Of a stretch of 64,000 nucleotides of DNA, positions 9,187 through 18,222 are shown one piece after another (position 1 is the first letter of the stretch; every line of letters starts with the position of its first letter). The notes under the pieces are model-generated. The model worked only from the letters and a program-made list of their open reading frames with translations. It did not search any database and had not been told where the DNA came from. This stretch comes from Paenibacillus lycopersici. Lineage in GTDB: Bacteria; Bacillota; Bacilli; Paenibacillales; Paenibacillaceae. Position numbers and translations under genes: made by a program. The stretch is from NCBI RefSeq assembly GCF_010119935.1, contig NZ_CP048209.1, forward strand, positions 5,087,001 through 5,151,000. Reading direction: 5' to 3'.

Positions 9187-10632
9187 TTACCAGCGGGTCG
9201 TGACCATTTTCTTGCGCGTATAGAACTCGACGCCGTCGGTGCCGTTGGCATGCAAATCGCCATAGAACGATTTCTTCCACCCGGAGAACGGGAAGAAGGC
9301 CATCGGCGCCGGAACCCCGAGATTGATGCCGAGCATACCGGCGTCGATCGTTTCGCGGAATTGGCGCATCGACGCGCCGCTCCGGGTGAACAGGCAGGCG
9401 CCGTTGGCGAAATCGGAACGGTTGGCCAGCGCGATGGCGTCCTCCAGCGTATCGACCCGCACGATCGATAGAACCGGAGCGAAAATCTCGTCTTGCCATA
9501 GTTTCATGCCGGGCTGCACCTGGTCGAAGATCGTCGGCCCGACGAAATACCCCCGGCCGCTTGAAGCCTCATCCTGCCGTCCGTCGCGGACCAGCAGCGC
9601 GCCTTCCTCCTCGCCGCCGCCGATATAGCCCAGCGTCCGTTCTTTATGCGACTCGCGGATGACCGGGCCGAGGAACACCCCTTCCACCATTCCGTTGCCG
9701 ACCGTGATCCGGTCCGCCGCTTCGGCAAGCTTGCCGACGAGCGCGTCCCCGATCTCCCCGACGGCCACGACGACGGAGCAGGCCATGCAGCGCTCGCCCG
9801 CGGAACCGAAGGCCGCGTTCACGATTTCCTTCACCGTCAGGTCGAGATCCGCGTCGGGCATGACGATCGAATGGTTCTTCGCGCCCGCAAGCGCCTGCAC
9901 GCGCTTGCCATGGGCCGATGCCTGCTTGTGCACGTACTCCGCGACGGGCTGGGAGCCGACGAATGAAATCGCCTGGATGGACGGATGCTCCAGCATGCCG
10001 TTCACGACGTCATGCGCGCCGTGGACGATGTTGAAGACGCCCGCCGGCAGTCCGGCGTCATGCAGAAGCTCGGCCAGACGGTTAGCCAGCAGCGGCGTCC
10101 GTTCCGACGGCTTCAGGATAAACGTATTGCCGCAGGCGATCGCGAGCGGGAACATCCAGCACGGCACCATCATCGGGAAGTTGAACGGGGTGATTCCGGC
10201 CACAACGCCGATCGGATAGCGGTACATCCCCGATTCCAGATTCGTGGCGATATCGGGAAGCTGCTTGCCCATCATCAAATTCGGTGCGCCTGCGGCGAAT
10301 TCCACGCATTCGATCCCCCGCTGCACCTCGCCGTACGCTTCGGCATAGCTCTTGCCGTTCTCCAGCGTGACCAGCCTCGCAAGGTCTTCCCAGTTATCGA
10401 CCAGCAGCTGCTGATACTTGAACAGGATGCGGGCCCGGCGCGGCACGGGGGTTCGGCTCCAGGAAGCGAACGCTTCGGCCGCCGCGCGGACGGCGAGATC
10501 GAGGTCATCCTTGGTCGACAGCGGGACATCCGCCAGCACTTCTTCCGTCGCGGGATTGTAGACGGGAAGGGTCTGGCCGGCGTTCGATTCCGTCCATTGA
10601 CCGCCAATAAAGTTCAATAAACCATGCGTCAC
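9187..10632 (-). CDS. iolA: Methylmalonate-semialdehyde dehydrogenase (CoA-acylating)
   Basis: A 481-residue aldehyde dehydrogenase that converts malonate semialdehyde to acetyl-CoA and CO2 at the end of inositol breakdown. Visible are FNFPMMVPCWMFPLA, characteristic of MmsA/IolA, the catalytic cysteine in SAGERCMA (near residue 283), and the C-terminal SGWKKSFYGDLHANG. A GTG start at 10632 was chosen because AAGAGG lies eight bases upstream; a GTG three codons earlier overlaps that site. It lies between iolC and iolG on the same strand. Confidence 0.94.
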   Translation of the reverse strand: MTHGLLNFIGGQWTESNAGQTLPVYNPATEEVLADVPLSTKDDLDLAVRAAAEAFASWSRTPVPRRARILFKYQQLLVDNWEDLARLVTLENGKSYAEAYGEVQRGIECVEFAAGAPNLMMGKQLPDIATNLESGMYRYPIGVVAGITPFNFPMMVPCWMFPLAIACGNTFILKPSERTPLLANRLAELLHDAGLPAGVFNIVHGAHDVVNGMLEHPSIQAISFVGSQPVAEYVHKQASAHGKRVQALAGAKNHSIVMPDADLDLTVKEIVNAAFGSAGERCMACSVVVAVGEIGDALVGKLAEAADRITVGNGMVEGVFLGPVIRESHKERTLGYIGGGEEEGALLVRDGRQDEASSGRGYFVGPTIFDQVQPGMKLWQDEIFAPVLSIVRVDTLEDAIALANRSDFANGACLFTRSGASMRQFRETIDAGMLGINLGVPAPMAFFPFSGWKKSFYGDLHANGTDGVEFYTRKKMVTTRW

Positions 10633-10664
10633 TTGAAGCACCTCTTCTTAGGCGTATTTGCGAA

Positions 10665-11666
10665 TCAGACGACAATCTCGCCGCGTTCGCAGCGGGCGAT
10701 ATAGTCGTGAACCTGCTCCGCTCCCGGCATCGCGTCGGAGCAGCTGTGGCTGGATATGACGATGCAGGCGGACGCGCTTCCGAACGACATGCTCTTCTCC
10801 AGGGTCCAGCCCTGCATCACGCCGTACAGGAAGCCCGACGCATAGGCGTCGCCGGCGCCGAACGTTTTGACGACCTTGGCCGGATACGATTGGGCGCGAT
10901 GGCTTGCCCCGTCCTTCGTGTAGGCGATCGAGCCTTCCTGGCCGTGCTTGATAATGACGATTTGCGCGGAATGATTGAACCAACGCGTTGCGGTGCTCGT
11001 GTCGCCGTGCTCTTGTTCGAAGCATTCCATGCGGTCGAATTCCTCGCGCGTTCCGAGGAGGATGTCGCACTTCTCTGCGGCGAGATTATAGTAGACGGCC
11101 GTTTCCTCCTGCGACTTCCACGTGTACGGACGGTAGTCGAGGTCGAACGCGACGATCGTGCCGTGCTTCCTGGCATACTGCAGCGCCTGGAACACGGCCT
11201 CGCGCGAAGGGCTCTGGGCCAGCGCGGTGCCGGAAATGAGCAGCAGCTTCGTGTTCGCGATCAACGCTTCGCTCACTTCGCCCGGCGTAAGCAGCAGATC
11301 CGCCGCGTTGTCGCGGTACATCAAGATGCTGCAATCGGTCGGGCTCTTGATCTCGGTGAACGCCAGCCCGGTAACGGCGCCCGTATCGTCGGTTACGACA
11401 TTGCCGGTGTCGATCCGGTTCTCTTCCAGGTAGCCGCGAATGAAGCGGCCCATTTGGTCGTCGGCGATTTTGCCGATAAAGGCGGTGTTCAGGCCGAACC
11501 GGGACATGCCGATGGCGATATTGGCCGGCGAGCCGCCGACGTATTTCGTGAACGTCTTCGTCTCTTCCATCGGCCGGTTAATCTCGTTGGCGTTCAAATC
11601 GATGCACAGACGGCCGATGGCGGTGAAGTCGAACGCCCGATTGTTCGGAAACCGCAGCTCGTTCAT
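10665..11666 (-). CDS. iolC: 5-dehydro-2-deoxygluconokinase
   Basis: A 333-residue PfkB-family sugar kinase that phosphorylates 2-deoxy-5-keto-gluconate. The N-terminal family signature GGSPANIAIGMSRFG lies near residue 44. The C-terminal GAGDAYASGF contains the catalytic Asp and anion hole. Its ATG overlaps the iolE stop codon by four bases (ATGA), so translation is probably coupled. The product is normally cleaved by the IolJ aldolase, which is not encoded in this window. Confidence 0.95.
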   Translation of the reverse strand: MNELRFPNNRAFDFTAIGRLCIDLNANEINRPMEETKTFTKYVGGSPANIAIGMSRFGLNTAFIGKIADDQMGRFIRGYLEENRIDTGNVVTDDTGAVTGLAFTEIKSPTDCSILMYRDNAADLLLTPGEVSEALIANTKLLLISGTALAQSPSREAVFQALQYARKHGTIVAFDLDYRPYTWKSQEETAVYYNLAAEKCDILLGTREEFDRMECFEQEHGDTSTATRWFNHSAQIVIIKHGQEGSIAYTKDGASHRAQSYPAKVVKTFGAGDAYASGFLYGVMQGWTLEKSMSFGSASACIVISSHSCSDAMPGAEQVHDYIARCERGEIVV

Positions 11667-12580
11667 GAAGCGTCCCCCGCTTTCGCGGGAAGCAGCGATT
11701 CCAGATAAGCGATCGCCCGCGCGGCATACTCGAACGCCGGATATCGCGCCGGATCCTGCTCCCCCTCCAGCATCGCCCAGCCGTTGTAGCCGCGATCCAG
11801 CAGCTCCTCGACGATCGGCCGGAAATCAAGGTCTCCCGTCCCCGGCACCGTAAAGACGCCCTTGCGGATGCAAGTGATGAAATCGGCCTTCTCTGCCCGC
11901 GCTTCCGCGAGGATCGGGTTTCTGACGTCCTTCAAATGAACGTAGGCGATGCGGTCGTAATGCTTCCGCAGCAGCGCAAGCGGATCCGAGCCGCCGTAAT
12001 ACGCATGACCGGTATCGTACAGCAAGTAGACGAGGCCGGGATCGGTCAGCTCCATCAGCCGGTCGATCTCCTCGGGACGCTCGACGGCCGTGCCGCCGTG
12101 ATGATGGTAAGTCAGCTTCAATCCATGCGCGCGCGCGATCGCGCCCGCCGCGTTCAAGCCTTCGGCAAGACTGAGCCAGCCCGCTTCGTCCAGCGGAATG
12201 ACTTCCTTCTCGTTCGGCGTGCGGCGGGGATCGAAATGCAGCGAACCGCCCACCTCGCATGTGCTGATCACCGTGCTGCCCATTTCCTTCAAGAAGAGCA
12301 CATGCTGCTCGTAAGCCGCGAGCTCCGCTTCCCGGTACGCAGCATCCGAGAAGAGCACCGATTTCCATTGGGATACGAGCGTCAAGCCGCGTCGATCCAG
12401 TTCTCGCTTCAGGATTGCCGTCTCCTTAGGGAATTTGCGTCCCATCTCCGTACCGGCCAAACCTAGCCGCTGCATGTCGTCCACGATCTGCTCGAACGGG
12501 GTATCGGCGCCATGCTCGTGGACATCCTCACCAACCCAGTTGATGGGATGCGCGCCGATATTGAACGGAAATCTATTCAT
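11663..12580 (-). CDS. iolE: Inosose dehydratase
   Basis: A 305-residue enzyme of the xylose-isomerase-like TIM-barrel fold. It dehydrates 2-keto-myo-inositol to 3D-(3,5/4)-trihydroxycyclohexane-1,2-dione. The N terminus (FNIGAHPINWVGEDV) is typical of IolE. Metal-ligand regions are seen in LTYHHHGGTAVE and YDTGHAYYGG. GGGAG lies about nine bases before the ATG. It lies between iolD and iolC, as expected for consecutive pathway steps. Confidence 0.95.
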   Translation of the reverse strand: MNRFPFNIGAHPINWVGEDVHEHGADTPFEQIVDDMQRLGLAGTEMGRKFPKETAILKRELDRRGLTLVSQWKSVLFSDAAYREAELAAYEQHVLFLKEMGSTVISTCEVGGSLHFDPRRTPNEKEVIPLDEAGWLSLAEGLNAAGAIARAHGLKLTYHHHGGTAVERPEEIDRLMELTDPGLVYLLYDTGHAYYGGSDPLALLRKHYDRIAYVHLKDVRNPILAEARAEKADFITCIRKGVFTVPGTGDLDFRPIVEELLDRGYNGWAMLEGEQDPARYPAFEYAARAIAYLESLLPAKAGDAS

Positions 12581-12605
12581 ACGTCTCAGCTCCCTAGCGT
12601 CGTAT

Positions 12606-14477
12606 TTAGATCGTTCTTGCCGAACGAATCTGCTGCTTCATGACTTCATGCGCCTTCAGCACTTTGTCGCTGACCGAAGTTTCCGGTACGCCGACGTTCC
12701 ACCAGGACTCGTAGCCGTCCGTATTCGTGCCCGGCACGACGGGGATCTCGATCAGCGTGGACCTCTGCTCCCGCTTGGCCTGAATCAGCGCCTGCTCCAG
12801 CTCTTCCGCCGAATTCGCTTTATAGGCGGCTGCCCCGAGACTGCGGGCATGGGCCGCAAAATCGATCGGCATATAGCTGCCGGTCAACCGTCCGGTCGAG
12901 GCGTCGCGGTAACGGAACTCGTTGCCGAAGCCCTCGCTGCCGTGGCCGCGCTGCAGGTTATGAATGCACTGAAAGCCATGATTATCGAGCAGGAGAATCG
13001 TGATCTTGACGCCTTCCTGCAAGCTCGTGATCAGCTCGGAATGCAGCATGAAGTAGCTTCCGTCGCCCACGATGGCGTACACGTCCCGGCCTTCCTTCCG
13101 CGCTGCCAGCGCCGCGCCGAAGGCGCCGCTCACTTCGTAGCCCATGCACGAGAAGCCGTATTCCATGTGGTACGTCTTCGGTTCCACCGGCCGCCATAAG
13201 CGGTGCAGATCGCCCGGCAAACTGCCTGCCGCGCAGACGATGACGGCGCTTGGATCGATCGTCTGCTGAATGACGCCGAGCACGCGGGTCTGGGCAAGGC
13301 CGCGATCGTCCTCCAGCGCGAACAGCCGGTCGACCTCGGCATCCCATTCCTTCTTCAGCACGGCGATTTCATCGTCCGCATAGGAACTGGCGTAGCCCGA
13401 TACGCGAAGCGCTTCGGCGAGCAGCCGCAGCCCCGCCTTGGCATCGCCCGTCAAGGCGGCCCCGCCCCACTTGGCGGCATCGAGCGTGCTAACGTTGATA
13501 TTGATGAAGTGCACGTCTTCGTTGGCGAAAGCCGATTTGGACGAGGTGGTGAAGTCCGAATACCGGGTTCCAACCCCGATGATGACATCCGCTTCTTTGG
13601 CCAAACGGTTCGCCGCAAGCGTTCCCGTCACGCCGACAGCCCCGACATTGAGCGGATGATTCCATGGCAGGACGCTCTTGCCGGCCTGCGTCTCCGCGAC
13701 CGGAATGCCGAAAGTTTCGGCGAATTCCCGCAGCTCGCCGACAGCCGATGCGTACAATACGCCGCCGCCCGCGATAATGAGCGGTCTCTTCTTGCTCCCG
13801 AGCAGGGCTGCCGCACGCTGCACCGCCTCCGGCGCCGGCGGCCGGCGGTCGATATAATGGACGCGCTTACAGAAGAACGCTTCCGGATAATCATAGGCTT
13901 CCGTCTGGACGTCCTGGGGCAGCGCCAGCGTGACGGCCCCCGTCTCGGCCGGATCCGTCAACACCCGCATCGCCTGCAGCGCGGCCGACATCAGCTGTTC
14001 GGGACGAACGACGCGGTCCCAATACTTGCTCACGGCTTTGAACGAATCGGTGGCGGATACGGTATAATCCGCTGCGACTTCCAGCTGCTGAAGAACCGGA
14101 TCCGGCTGGCGGGACGCGAAATTATCTCCCGGCAGCAGCAGTACCGGAATACGGTTCACCGTGGCCGTGGCGGCGGCCGTCACCATATTGAGCGCCCCCG
14201 GTCCGATCGAGGAGGTACAAGCGTAGATCTGCGTGCGGTTGTTCTGCTTGGCGAATGCCGCAGCCGCATGCACCATGCCCTGCTCGTTCTTCCCTTGAAT
14301 CAAGGTCAGCTCGCCGGGGCTGTACTCGAGCGCCTCGCCGATCCCCGTCACGTTGCCATGGCCGAAGATACCCATGACCCCGCGTAAGAATTTCGTCTCC
14401 TCGCCGTCGATCGATACGTACTGCGCATCGAGGAATCGCACTAAAGCTTGAGCCATCGTTAATCGAATGGTTGTCAT
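12606..14477 (-). CDS. iolD: 3D-(3,5/4)-trihydroxycyclohexane-1,2-dione hydrolase
   Basis: A 623-residue thiamine-diphosphate enzyme that opens the inositol-derived ring to 5-deoxy-glucuronate. The ThDP-binding motif begins with VGDGSYFMLHSELITS and ends in LLLDN near residues 490-520. The N terminus MTTIRLTMAQALVRFLDAQY aligns with known IolD proteins. GGGAGG lies four bases before the ATG at 14477, a short spacing, but the open frame further upstream is not family-like. It is the first gene of the operon, directly behind a promoter covered by a LacI-type palindrome. Confidence 0.95.
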   Translation of the reverse strand: MTTIRLTMAQALVRFLDAQYVSIDGEETKFLRGVMGIFGHGNVTGIGEALEYSPGELTLIQGKNEQGMVHAAAAFAKQNNRTQIYACTSSIGPGALNMVTAAATATVNRIPVLLLPGDNFASRQPDPVLQQLEVAADYTVSATDSFKAVSKYWDRVVRPEQLMSAALQAMRVLTDPAETGAVTLALPQDVQTEAYDYPEAFFCKRVHYIDRRPPAPEAVQRAAALLGSKKRPLIIAGGGVLYASAVGELREFAETFGIPVAETQAGKSVLPWNHPLNVGAVGVTGTLAANRLAKEADVIIGVGTRYSDFTTSSKSAFANEDVHFININVSTLDAAKWGGAALTGDAKAGLRLLAEALRVSGYASSYADDEIAVLKKEWDAEVDRLFALEDDRGLAQTRVLGVIQQTIDPSAVIVCAAGSLPGDLHRLWRPVEPKTYHMEYGFSCMGYEVSGAFGAALAARKEGRDVYAIVGDGSYFMLHSELITSLQEGVKITILLLDNHGFQCIHNLQRGHGSEGFGNEFRYRDASTGRLTGSYMPIDFAAHARSLGAAAYKANSAEELEQALIQAKREQRSTLIEIPVVPGTNTDGYESWWNVGVPETSVSDKVLKAHEVMKQQIRSARTI

Positions 14478-14555
14478 AATGCCTCCCGTTTTAGTTAATC
14501 GCTTCATTTGCATACATAGACGATAAACAAAACAACGAATAGACTGTTTTCGACA

Positions 14556-14569
14556 AAATAGCGCTTACA
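14556..14569 (-). promoter_or_regulatory. CcpA/LacI-type site in the iolD leader
   Basis: Read on the minus strand it is TGTAAGCGCTATTT, matching the first 12 positions of the catabolite-responsive-element consensus but not the final CA. It lies about 25 bp downstream of the probable transcription start. The site at 17786-17799 is nearly identical. CcpA control is an inference. Confidence 0.45.
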
Positions 14570-14580
14570 ATAGCGATGTT

Positions 14581-14627
14581 TAGTTAAGCGCTTAACTACA
14601 TTATACAGGGTACCCGCCGATTTTCAA
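14581..14627 (-). promoter_or_regulatory. iol operon promoter with overlapping LacI-type operator
   Basis: On the minus strand, TTGAAA (14627-14622), a 16-bp spacer and TATAAT (14605-14600) form a near-consensus SigA promoter. The perfect 18-bp palindrome TAGTTAAGCGCTTAACTA (14581-14598) starts right after the -10 box and covers the expected start site. A central CG in a palindrome is the LacI/GalR hallmark. The adjacent LacI-family gene is the obvious candidate ligand. Confidence 0.78.
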
Positions 14628-14693
14628 TTCCCGATTCAAGAAAATTTCGCGCAGGAACCCGGGCTCGAGCGCTCGCTGCCGAAGCACGCCGAA

Positions 14694-14769
14694 CAAAAAT
14701 CCCCTTCCGGCCGACAACGTCGCGTCCATCTCGCCGATGGCCGGTCTCGCTTGTCTGCCTGAAGGGGAT
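14694..14769 (-). terminator. Possible terminator of the dehydrogenase/isomerase operon
   Basis: ATCCCCTTC and GAAGGGGAT form a 9-bp stem followed on the minus strand by TTTTTG. The loop is long and contains a second pairing (CCGGCC/GGCCGG). It lies downstream of the gene ending at 14832. Confidence 0.45.
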
Positions 14770-14831
14770 ACGTCCGTTCAACCTGCCTTCTCTTTACGGA
14801 AAGGAACTTCCTGCTTTCGAAATTAACCCGC

Positions 14832-15932
14832 CTACAGGCGAATCGCCCTCGATTCGGACTGTTCCAGCACTTCCTCGGCCGTGATCTCGCGGCCGAGCCG
14901 GTCCGAGATGTAGATGCCTTCGCTGATCAGCATCGTTTGCAGCGCGATTTCGGCCGTCGGGAGCAGCGGCACCCTGCCTTGAAGCACGGCCGCCCAGTGG
15001 CGTTGGGAATTATCGTAGGCATCCTCGTTCTCGCGCAGTTGATGATGACGGAACGTCATCGCCCCGAGATCGAACGTCGCGTTCATGTCGAGGTCGCACA
15101 GCGTGGCGTGATAGCTGAACGGATTCAGCCGCACGCCGCCGTCCGAGCCGACGATGCTGCTTCCTTCGAAATTGCCCAGCTGCACGGCCCATGCCTCGAT
15201 GACGTCCATCGTGAGACCGCCCTCGAAGCGGACGAAGCCGAGACCGAGCTCTTCCACGTTGTAGCCGCTGCTCGCTTGGCGCGCCTCGTCTATCGCCGTT
15301 TCCTGGTACGTCTTGCCGCTCACGCGCTCCACCTTGGGATTCCCCATTAAGTAGAGCAGCTGCGAGATGTGATAGACGCCCATGTCGAACAAAGCTCCTC
15401 CGGCCGCCTCTTCCTTCTTGACGAAGGTCGGGCTGCCGTAGCCGTCCACGTACGGTCTGCCCCGGCGGCGATGACCGGTGGAACGCGCATGATAGATGCG
15501 GCCGAGCTTGCCGCCGTCGATCAGCAGCTTGGCGGCCTTCGTCTCGGCCGTGTACAGCTGCGCAAGCTGGATATGCAGCATGCGGCCGTTCGCCGCGGCG
15601 GCTTCCAGCATCGCCTTGCCGTCCACGTACGAGCCGGCGATCGGCTTCTCGCAATAGACATGCTTGCCGGCCCGCAGCGCTTCAATCGTTACGGGAGCGT
15701 GGTAATTGTTATGCAGGCAGACATCGACCGCCACGATATCGTCCCGCTTCAACAGCTCCCTGAAATCCGCGTACCGGCTCGGGATGCCGTACTGGTCGCA
15801 GACCCGGTTCAATTCCGCTTCGTTGATATCGGCTGCGGCTGCGATCTCGATTTCCGGTATGCTCGCATACGTCTCGAGATGGCTCTTCCCGATCTGGCCG
15901 ACGCCGATGATACCGATTCGGACAGGCTTCAT
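14832..15932 (-). CDS. Gfo/Idh/MocA-family NAD(P)-dependent dehydrogenase
   Basis: A 366-residue oxidoreductase. The Rossmann motif GIIGVGQIGKSH is at the N terminus, the family lysine is in EKPIAGSY, and the substrate-site stretch is GGALFDMGVYHISQLLYLMG. AAGGAGGAG lies five bases before the ATG. It is the last of three minus-strand genes (dehydrogenase, TIM-barrel isomerase, this one) upstream of the iol promoter. Probable substrates are inositol stereoisomers or related sugars, by analogy with IolX/IolW/IolU, but the sequence does not decide between them. Confidence 0.85.
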   Translation of the reverse strand: MKPVRIGIIGVGQIGKSHLETYASIPEIEIAAAADINEAELNRVCDQYGIPSRYADFRELLKRDDIVAVDVCLHNNYHAPVTIEALRAGKHVYCEKPIAGSYVDGKAMLEAAAANGRMLHIQLAQLYTAETKAAKLLIDGGKLGRIYHARSTGHRRRGRPYVDGYGSPTFVKKEEAAGGALFDMGVYHISQLLYLMGNPKVERVSGKTYQETAIDEARQASSGYNVEELGLGFVRFEGGLTMDVIEAWAVQLGNFEGSSIVGSDGGVRLNPFSYHATLCDLDMNATFDLGAMTFRHHQLRENEDAYDNSQRHWAAVLQGRVPLLPTAEIALQTMLISEGIYISDRLGREITAEEVLEQSESRAIRL

Positions 15933-15952
15933 GCGCTCTCCTCCTTATCGCG

Positions 15953-16717
15953 CTACTTCAGCGCGGGAGACGCGCCAAGCACCAGTTTGACCGCATCCAG
16001 CTGTTCCTGCGTCACGCGGTATTCATCGCTGCCCGCGCCGTGCTCGATGCCCCAGCCGCCGGCATAGCCCGCGGCCGTCATGGATTGCAGCTTCTCGGCC
16101 GTCAGCGTCTCCGCGTTCACGTGGACATGCGCCGCGTGAGGAGCAAGCCGCTCGTCCGCCGTGTCCCGGCCGCTGATCCAGCGCTGCACGTGAAGCAGAA
16201 GCTTATAGGACGGGTGGTTGACCGCCTCGACCATCCGCAGCATCAACTCCGGATCCCGCGATGCGCCGAAATGATTCTCCGGCCCGACGACGCAGCCGAA
16301 GTCTTCCGCCAAGCGGCAGTATTCGTTATACCGCTTCGCGATAAACGCGAGCTCCTCGTCGGTTATCGTATCCTGCTGGATACCCCAGTCGATCCGCAAG
16401 CTCTTCGCGCCGAGCGCCTTCGCGGCCTTGATATTCGCCAGCGCGTTCTGATGCTGCTTCTCGCGTTCGGCTTCATCGTCCGCCCACACCGCGCACCAAT
16501 CGCACGCCAGGCTCGGCACCGTCATCGCTTTCTCGTCCAGCGCCTGTCTGACTTTCGCGAGATACGCATCCTCCGTGGAGGCCAGGAATCCGTTCCAGAT
16601 GCCGACCGCTTGAAGGCCGTAACGGTAGCGGATGCTCTCGAGCTGATGGAAGAGATCCATCGTCCCTTCCCTTAACATGCCGTGAAACGAAAAGCCTTCG
16701 ATCGATATCGTGTGCAC
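15953..16717 (-). CDS. Sugar phosphate isomerase/epimerase-like TIM-barrel protein
   Basis: A 254-residue protein of the AP-endonuclease-2/xylose-isomerase-like fold. Likely metal-site regions include VGPENHFGASRDPELMLRM and the C-terminal GGWGIEHGAGSDEY. It starts with GTG, with GGAGGT seven bases upstream. It lies between two Gfo/Idh/MocA dehydrogenases with short gaps, a pairing common in cyclitol and sugar catabolism, where the isomerase acts on the keto-intermediate (an IolI-like role). The exact reaction is not known. Confidence 0.8.
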   Translation of the reverse strand: MHTISIEGFSFHGMLREGTMDLFHQLESIRYRYGLQAVGIWNGFLASTEDAYLAKVRQALDEKAMTVPSLACDWCAVWADDEAEREKQHQNALANIKAAKALGAKSLRIDWGIQQDTITDEELAFIAKRYNEYCRLAEDFGCVVGPENHFGASRDPELMLRMVEAVNHPSYKLLLHVQRWISGRDTADERLAPHAAHVHVNAETLTAEKLQSMTAAGYAGGWGIEHGAGSDEYRVTQEQLDAVKLVLGASPALK

Positions 16718-16766
16718 AGCCGATACCTCCTCATTGCAGGATTGAAGAACAGCCGGAGGGCTGCGA

Positions 16767-17765
16767 TTAATCAGCCAGCTTGATCACTTTGCTGCCGTTG
16801 GCGGCGCTCTCCCATGCCGCTTCCGTCAGGCGGGCGATGCGAAGTCCGCAGCTCGACGGCGCAGCCGCTTCGCTTACGCGGCCAAGCACGAGGTTAACGA
16901 AATCGATGTCCGGATCGCTCGATGCCGGAAGATCCTCTTCGGAAATCGCCGTAAGGGAGCGCTCGCCTTCCTTCGCGACCAGGATCTGGTTGTTGCGGTA
17001 CAAGACCGAGCCTTTATCGCCATGGATGGAAACATCCTCATGCCAGCCGATGCTCGCGCTGCCGACGACGTTGAACGTCGCGATCGCTCCTTCCTTGAAA
17101 CGGACCGTTACGGCGGAGTCGATATCGACCTCGCGGCCATGGTTCTCGATGGCGGCGGATACGCTGTCCGGCTCGAGTCCGGTTACCCACAGCACGACGT
17201 CCAGCAGATGGCTGCCCGAATCGTTCAATTGTCCGCCGCACGACAGCGCAAGCTTCTGACGCCACGTGCCTGTCGCGCCGATCAGCCATCTTTGCGCCTG
17301 ATAGGCGCAAATGTAGTTGATTTTGCCCAATTCTCCGCTTTGGATCAGGTCGCGGATATAGATATACGGTCCCATCAGGTGACGCTGGTAAGCGACGGCC
17401 AGATGCTTGCCTACTTTCTCGGCATGCGCAATGATCTGCTCGGCATTATCCGAGCCGCTGACGAACGGTTTCTCCATCAGCACGTGGAGGCCGCCGTCCA
17501 GACAGGCCATCCCTTGCTCGAAGTGCATGCTGTGAGGCGACACGATGACCGCCGCGTCCGCGCCGGACTGGGCGATGGCCTCCTTGTAATCCGCGTAGAC
17601 GGCAATGTTCGCGAGCGAAGGGAAATTCTCTTTCACTTGATTGATCGCCGCCTCGGACGGATCCGACAAAGCGACGATTTCAGCCTCGGGCACGTTCAGC
17701 AATCTGCGGATATGCTCTCGTCCCATACCGCCTACACCGATCATCAGAAAACGAACTTTTCCCAT
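16767..17765 (-). CDS. Gfo/Idh/MocA-family NAD(P)-dependent dehydrogenase
   Basis: A 332-residue oxidoreductase. The Rossmann motif is GVGGMGREHIRRL, the conserved lysine lies in EKPFVSGSD, and the substrate stretch is LNDSGSHLLDVVLWVTG. GGAGGT precedes the ATG. It is the first gene of a three-gene minus-strand operon behind a LacI/CcpA-type site. It is probably a sugar or inositol-isomer dehydrogenase feeding the neighbouring iol pathway; this is inferred from context only. Confidence 0.85.
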   Translation of the reverse strand: MGKVRFLMIGVGGMGREHIRRLLNVPEAEIVALSDPSEAAINQVKENFPSLANIAVYADYKEAIAQSGADAAVIVSPHSMHFEQGMACLDGGLHVLMEKPFVSGSDNAEQIIAHAEKVGKHLAVAYQRHLMGPYIYIRDLIQSGELGKINYICAYQAQRWLIGATGTWRQKLALSCGGQLNDSGSHLLDVVLWVTGLEPDSVSAAIENHGREVDIDSAVTVRFKEGAIATFNVVGSASIGWHEDVSIHGDKGSVLYRNNQILVAKEGERSLTAISEEDLPASSDPDIDFVNLVLGRVSEAAAPSSCGLRIARLTEAAWESAANGSKVIKLAD

Positions 17766-17785
17766 AATTGCACCTCCATAATATA

Positions 17786-17907
17786 AAAGAGCGCTTTCAA
17801 TGCCTATTCAAAAAAAGATTGTTGTATCAAAGGAGATAACTACGTACGCTTGCGAACGCTGCATTATCGTCATCCTGCACATCAATCTTTTCAGGCAGAT
17901 TATACCA
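17786..17907 (-). promoter_or_regulatory. Upstream region of the dehydrogenase operon: extended -10 box and LacI/CcpA-type site
   Basis: TGGTATAAT at 17907-17899 (minus) is an extended -10 promoter motif without an obvious -35. TGAAAGCGCTCTTT at 17799-17786 closely resembles the iolD leader site at 14556-14569. The shared site suggests co-regulation with the iol operon. The rest of the gene-free stretch 17766-18222 holds only the terminator at 18091. Confidence 0.45.
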
Positions 17908-18090
17908 CCGTGTCCCATGGGTGTATAGGTTGAATATTTTGATGGAATGTGGCCAATTATTGCAAGCGGCCAAGACTCGCTGGAACTTGCCGCTCCATGG
18001 CGCATGGCTGCGCACGGGCAGCAAGTTCGGATGGAGACGGCATCCGCGGCAATCGAGCCGGCCCGCATGAAGAACGCGATGCCTGCACGA

Positions 18091-18131
18091 AAAAAGGCCT
18101 CCTTATGGATACTGGATCCAAGGAAGCCTTT
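18091..18131 (-). terminator. Terminator of the iron-siderophore importer operon
   Basis: On the minus strand AAAGGCTTCCTT pairs with AAGGAGGCCTTT, with GGAT/ATCC pairing inside, followed by TTTTTTCG. It lies about 90 bp past the ATPase stop codon. Confidence 0.8.
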
Positions 18132-18222
18132 CGACAAGAGCGGCATGCTTATTCGCCTGCTGATTGCTGTGTTTACTCGTTCTCTGCTGGCCTATAGCGC
18201 GAGCTTCGGCCGTCCGCTGCGC

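Noticed and set aside
14596..14781. A 61-codon minus-strand frame in the iol promoter region.
   Set aside because: It overlaps the promoter, operator and terminator-like hairpin, with no ribosome site.
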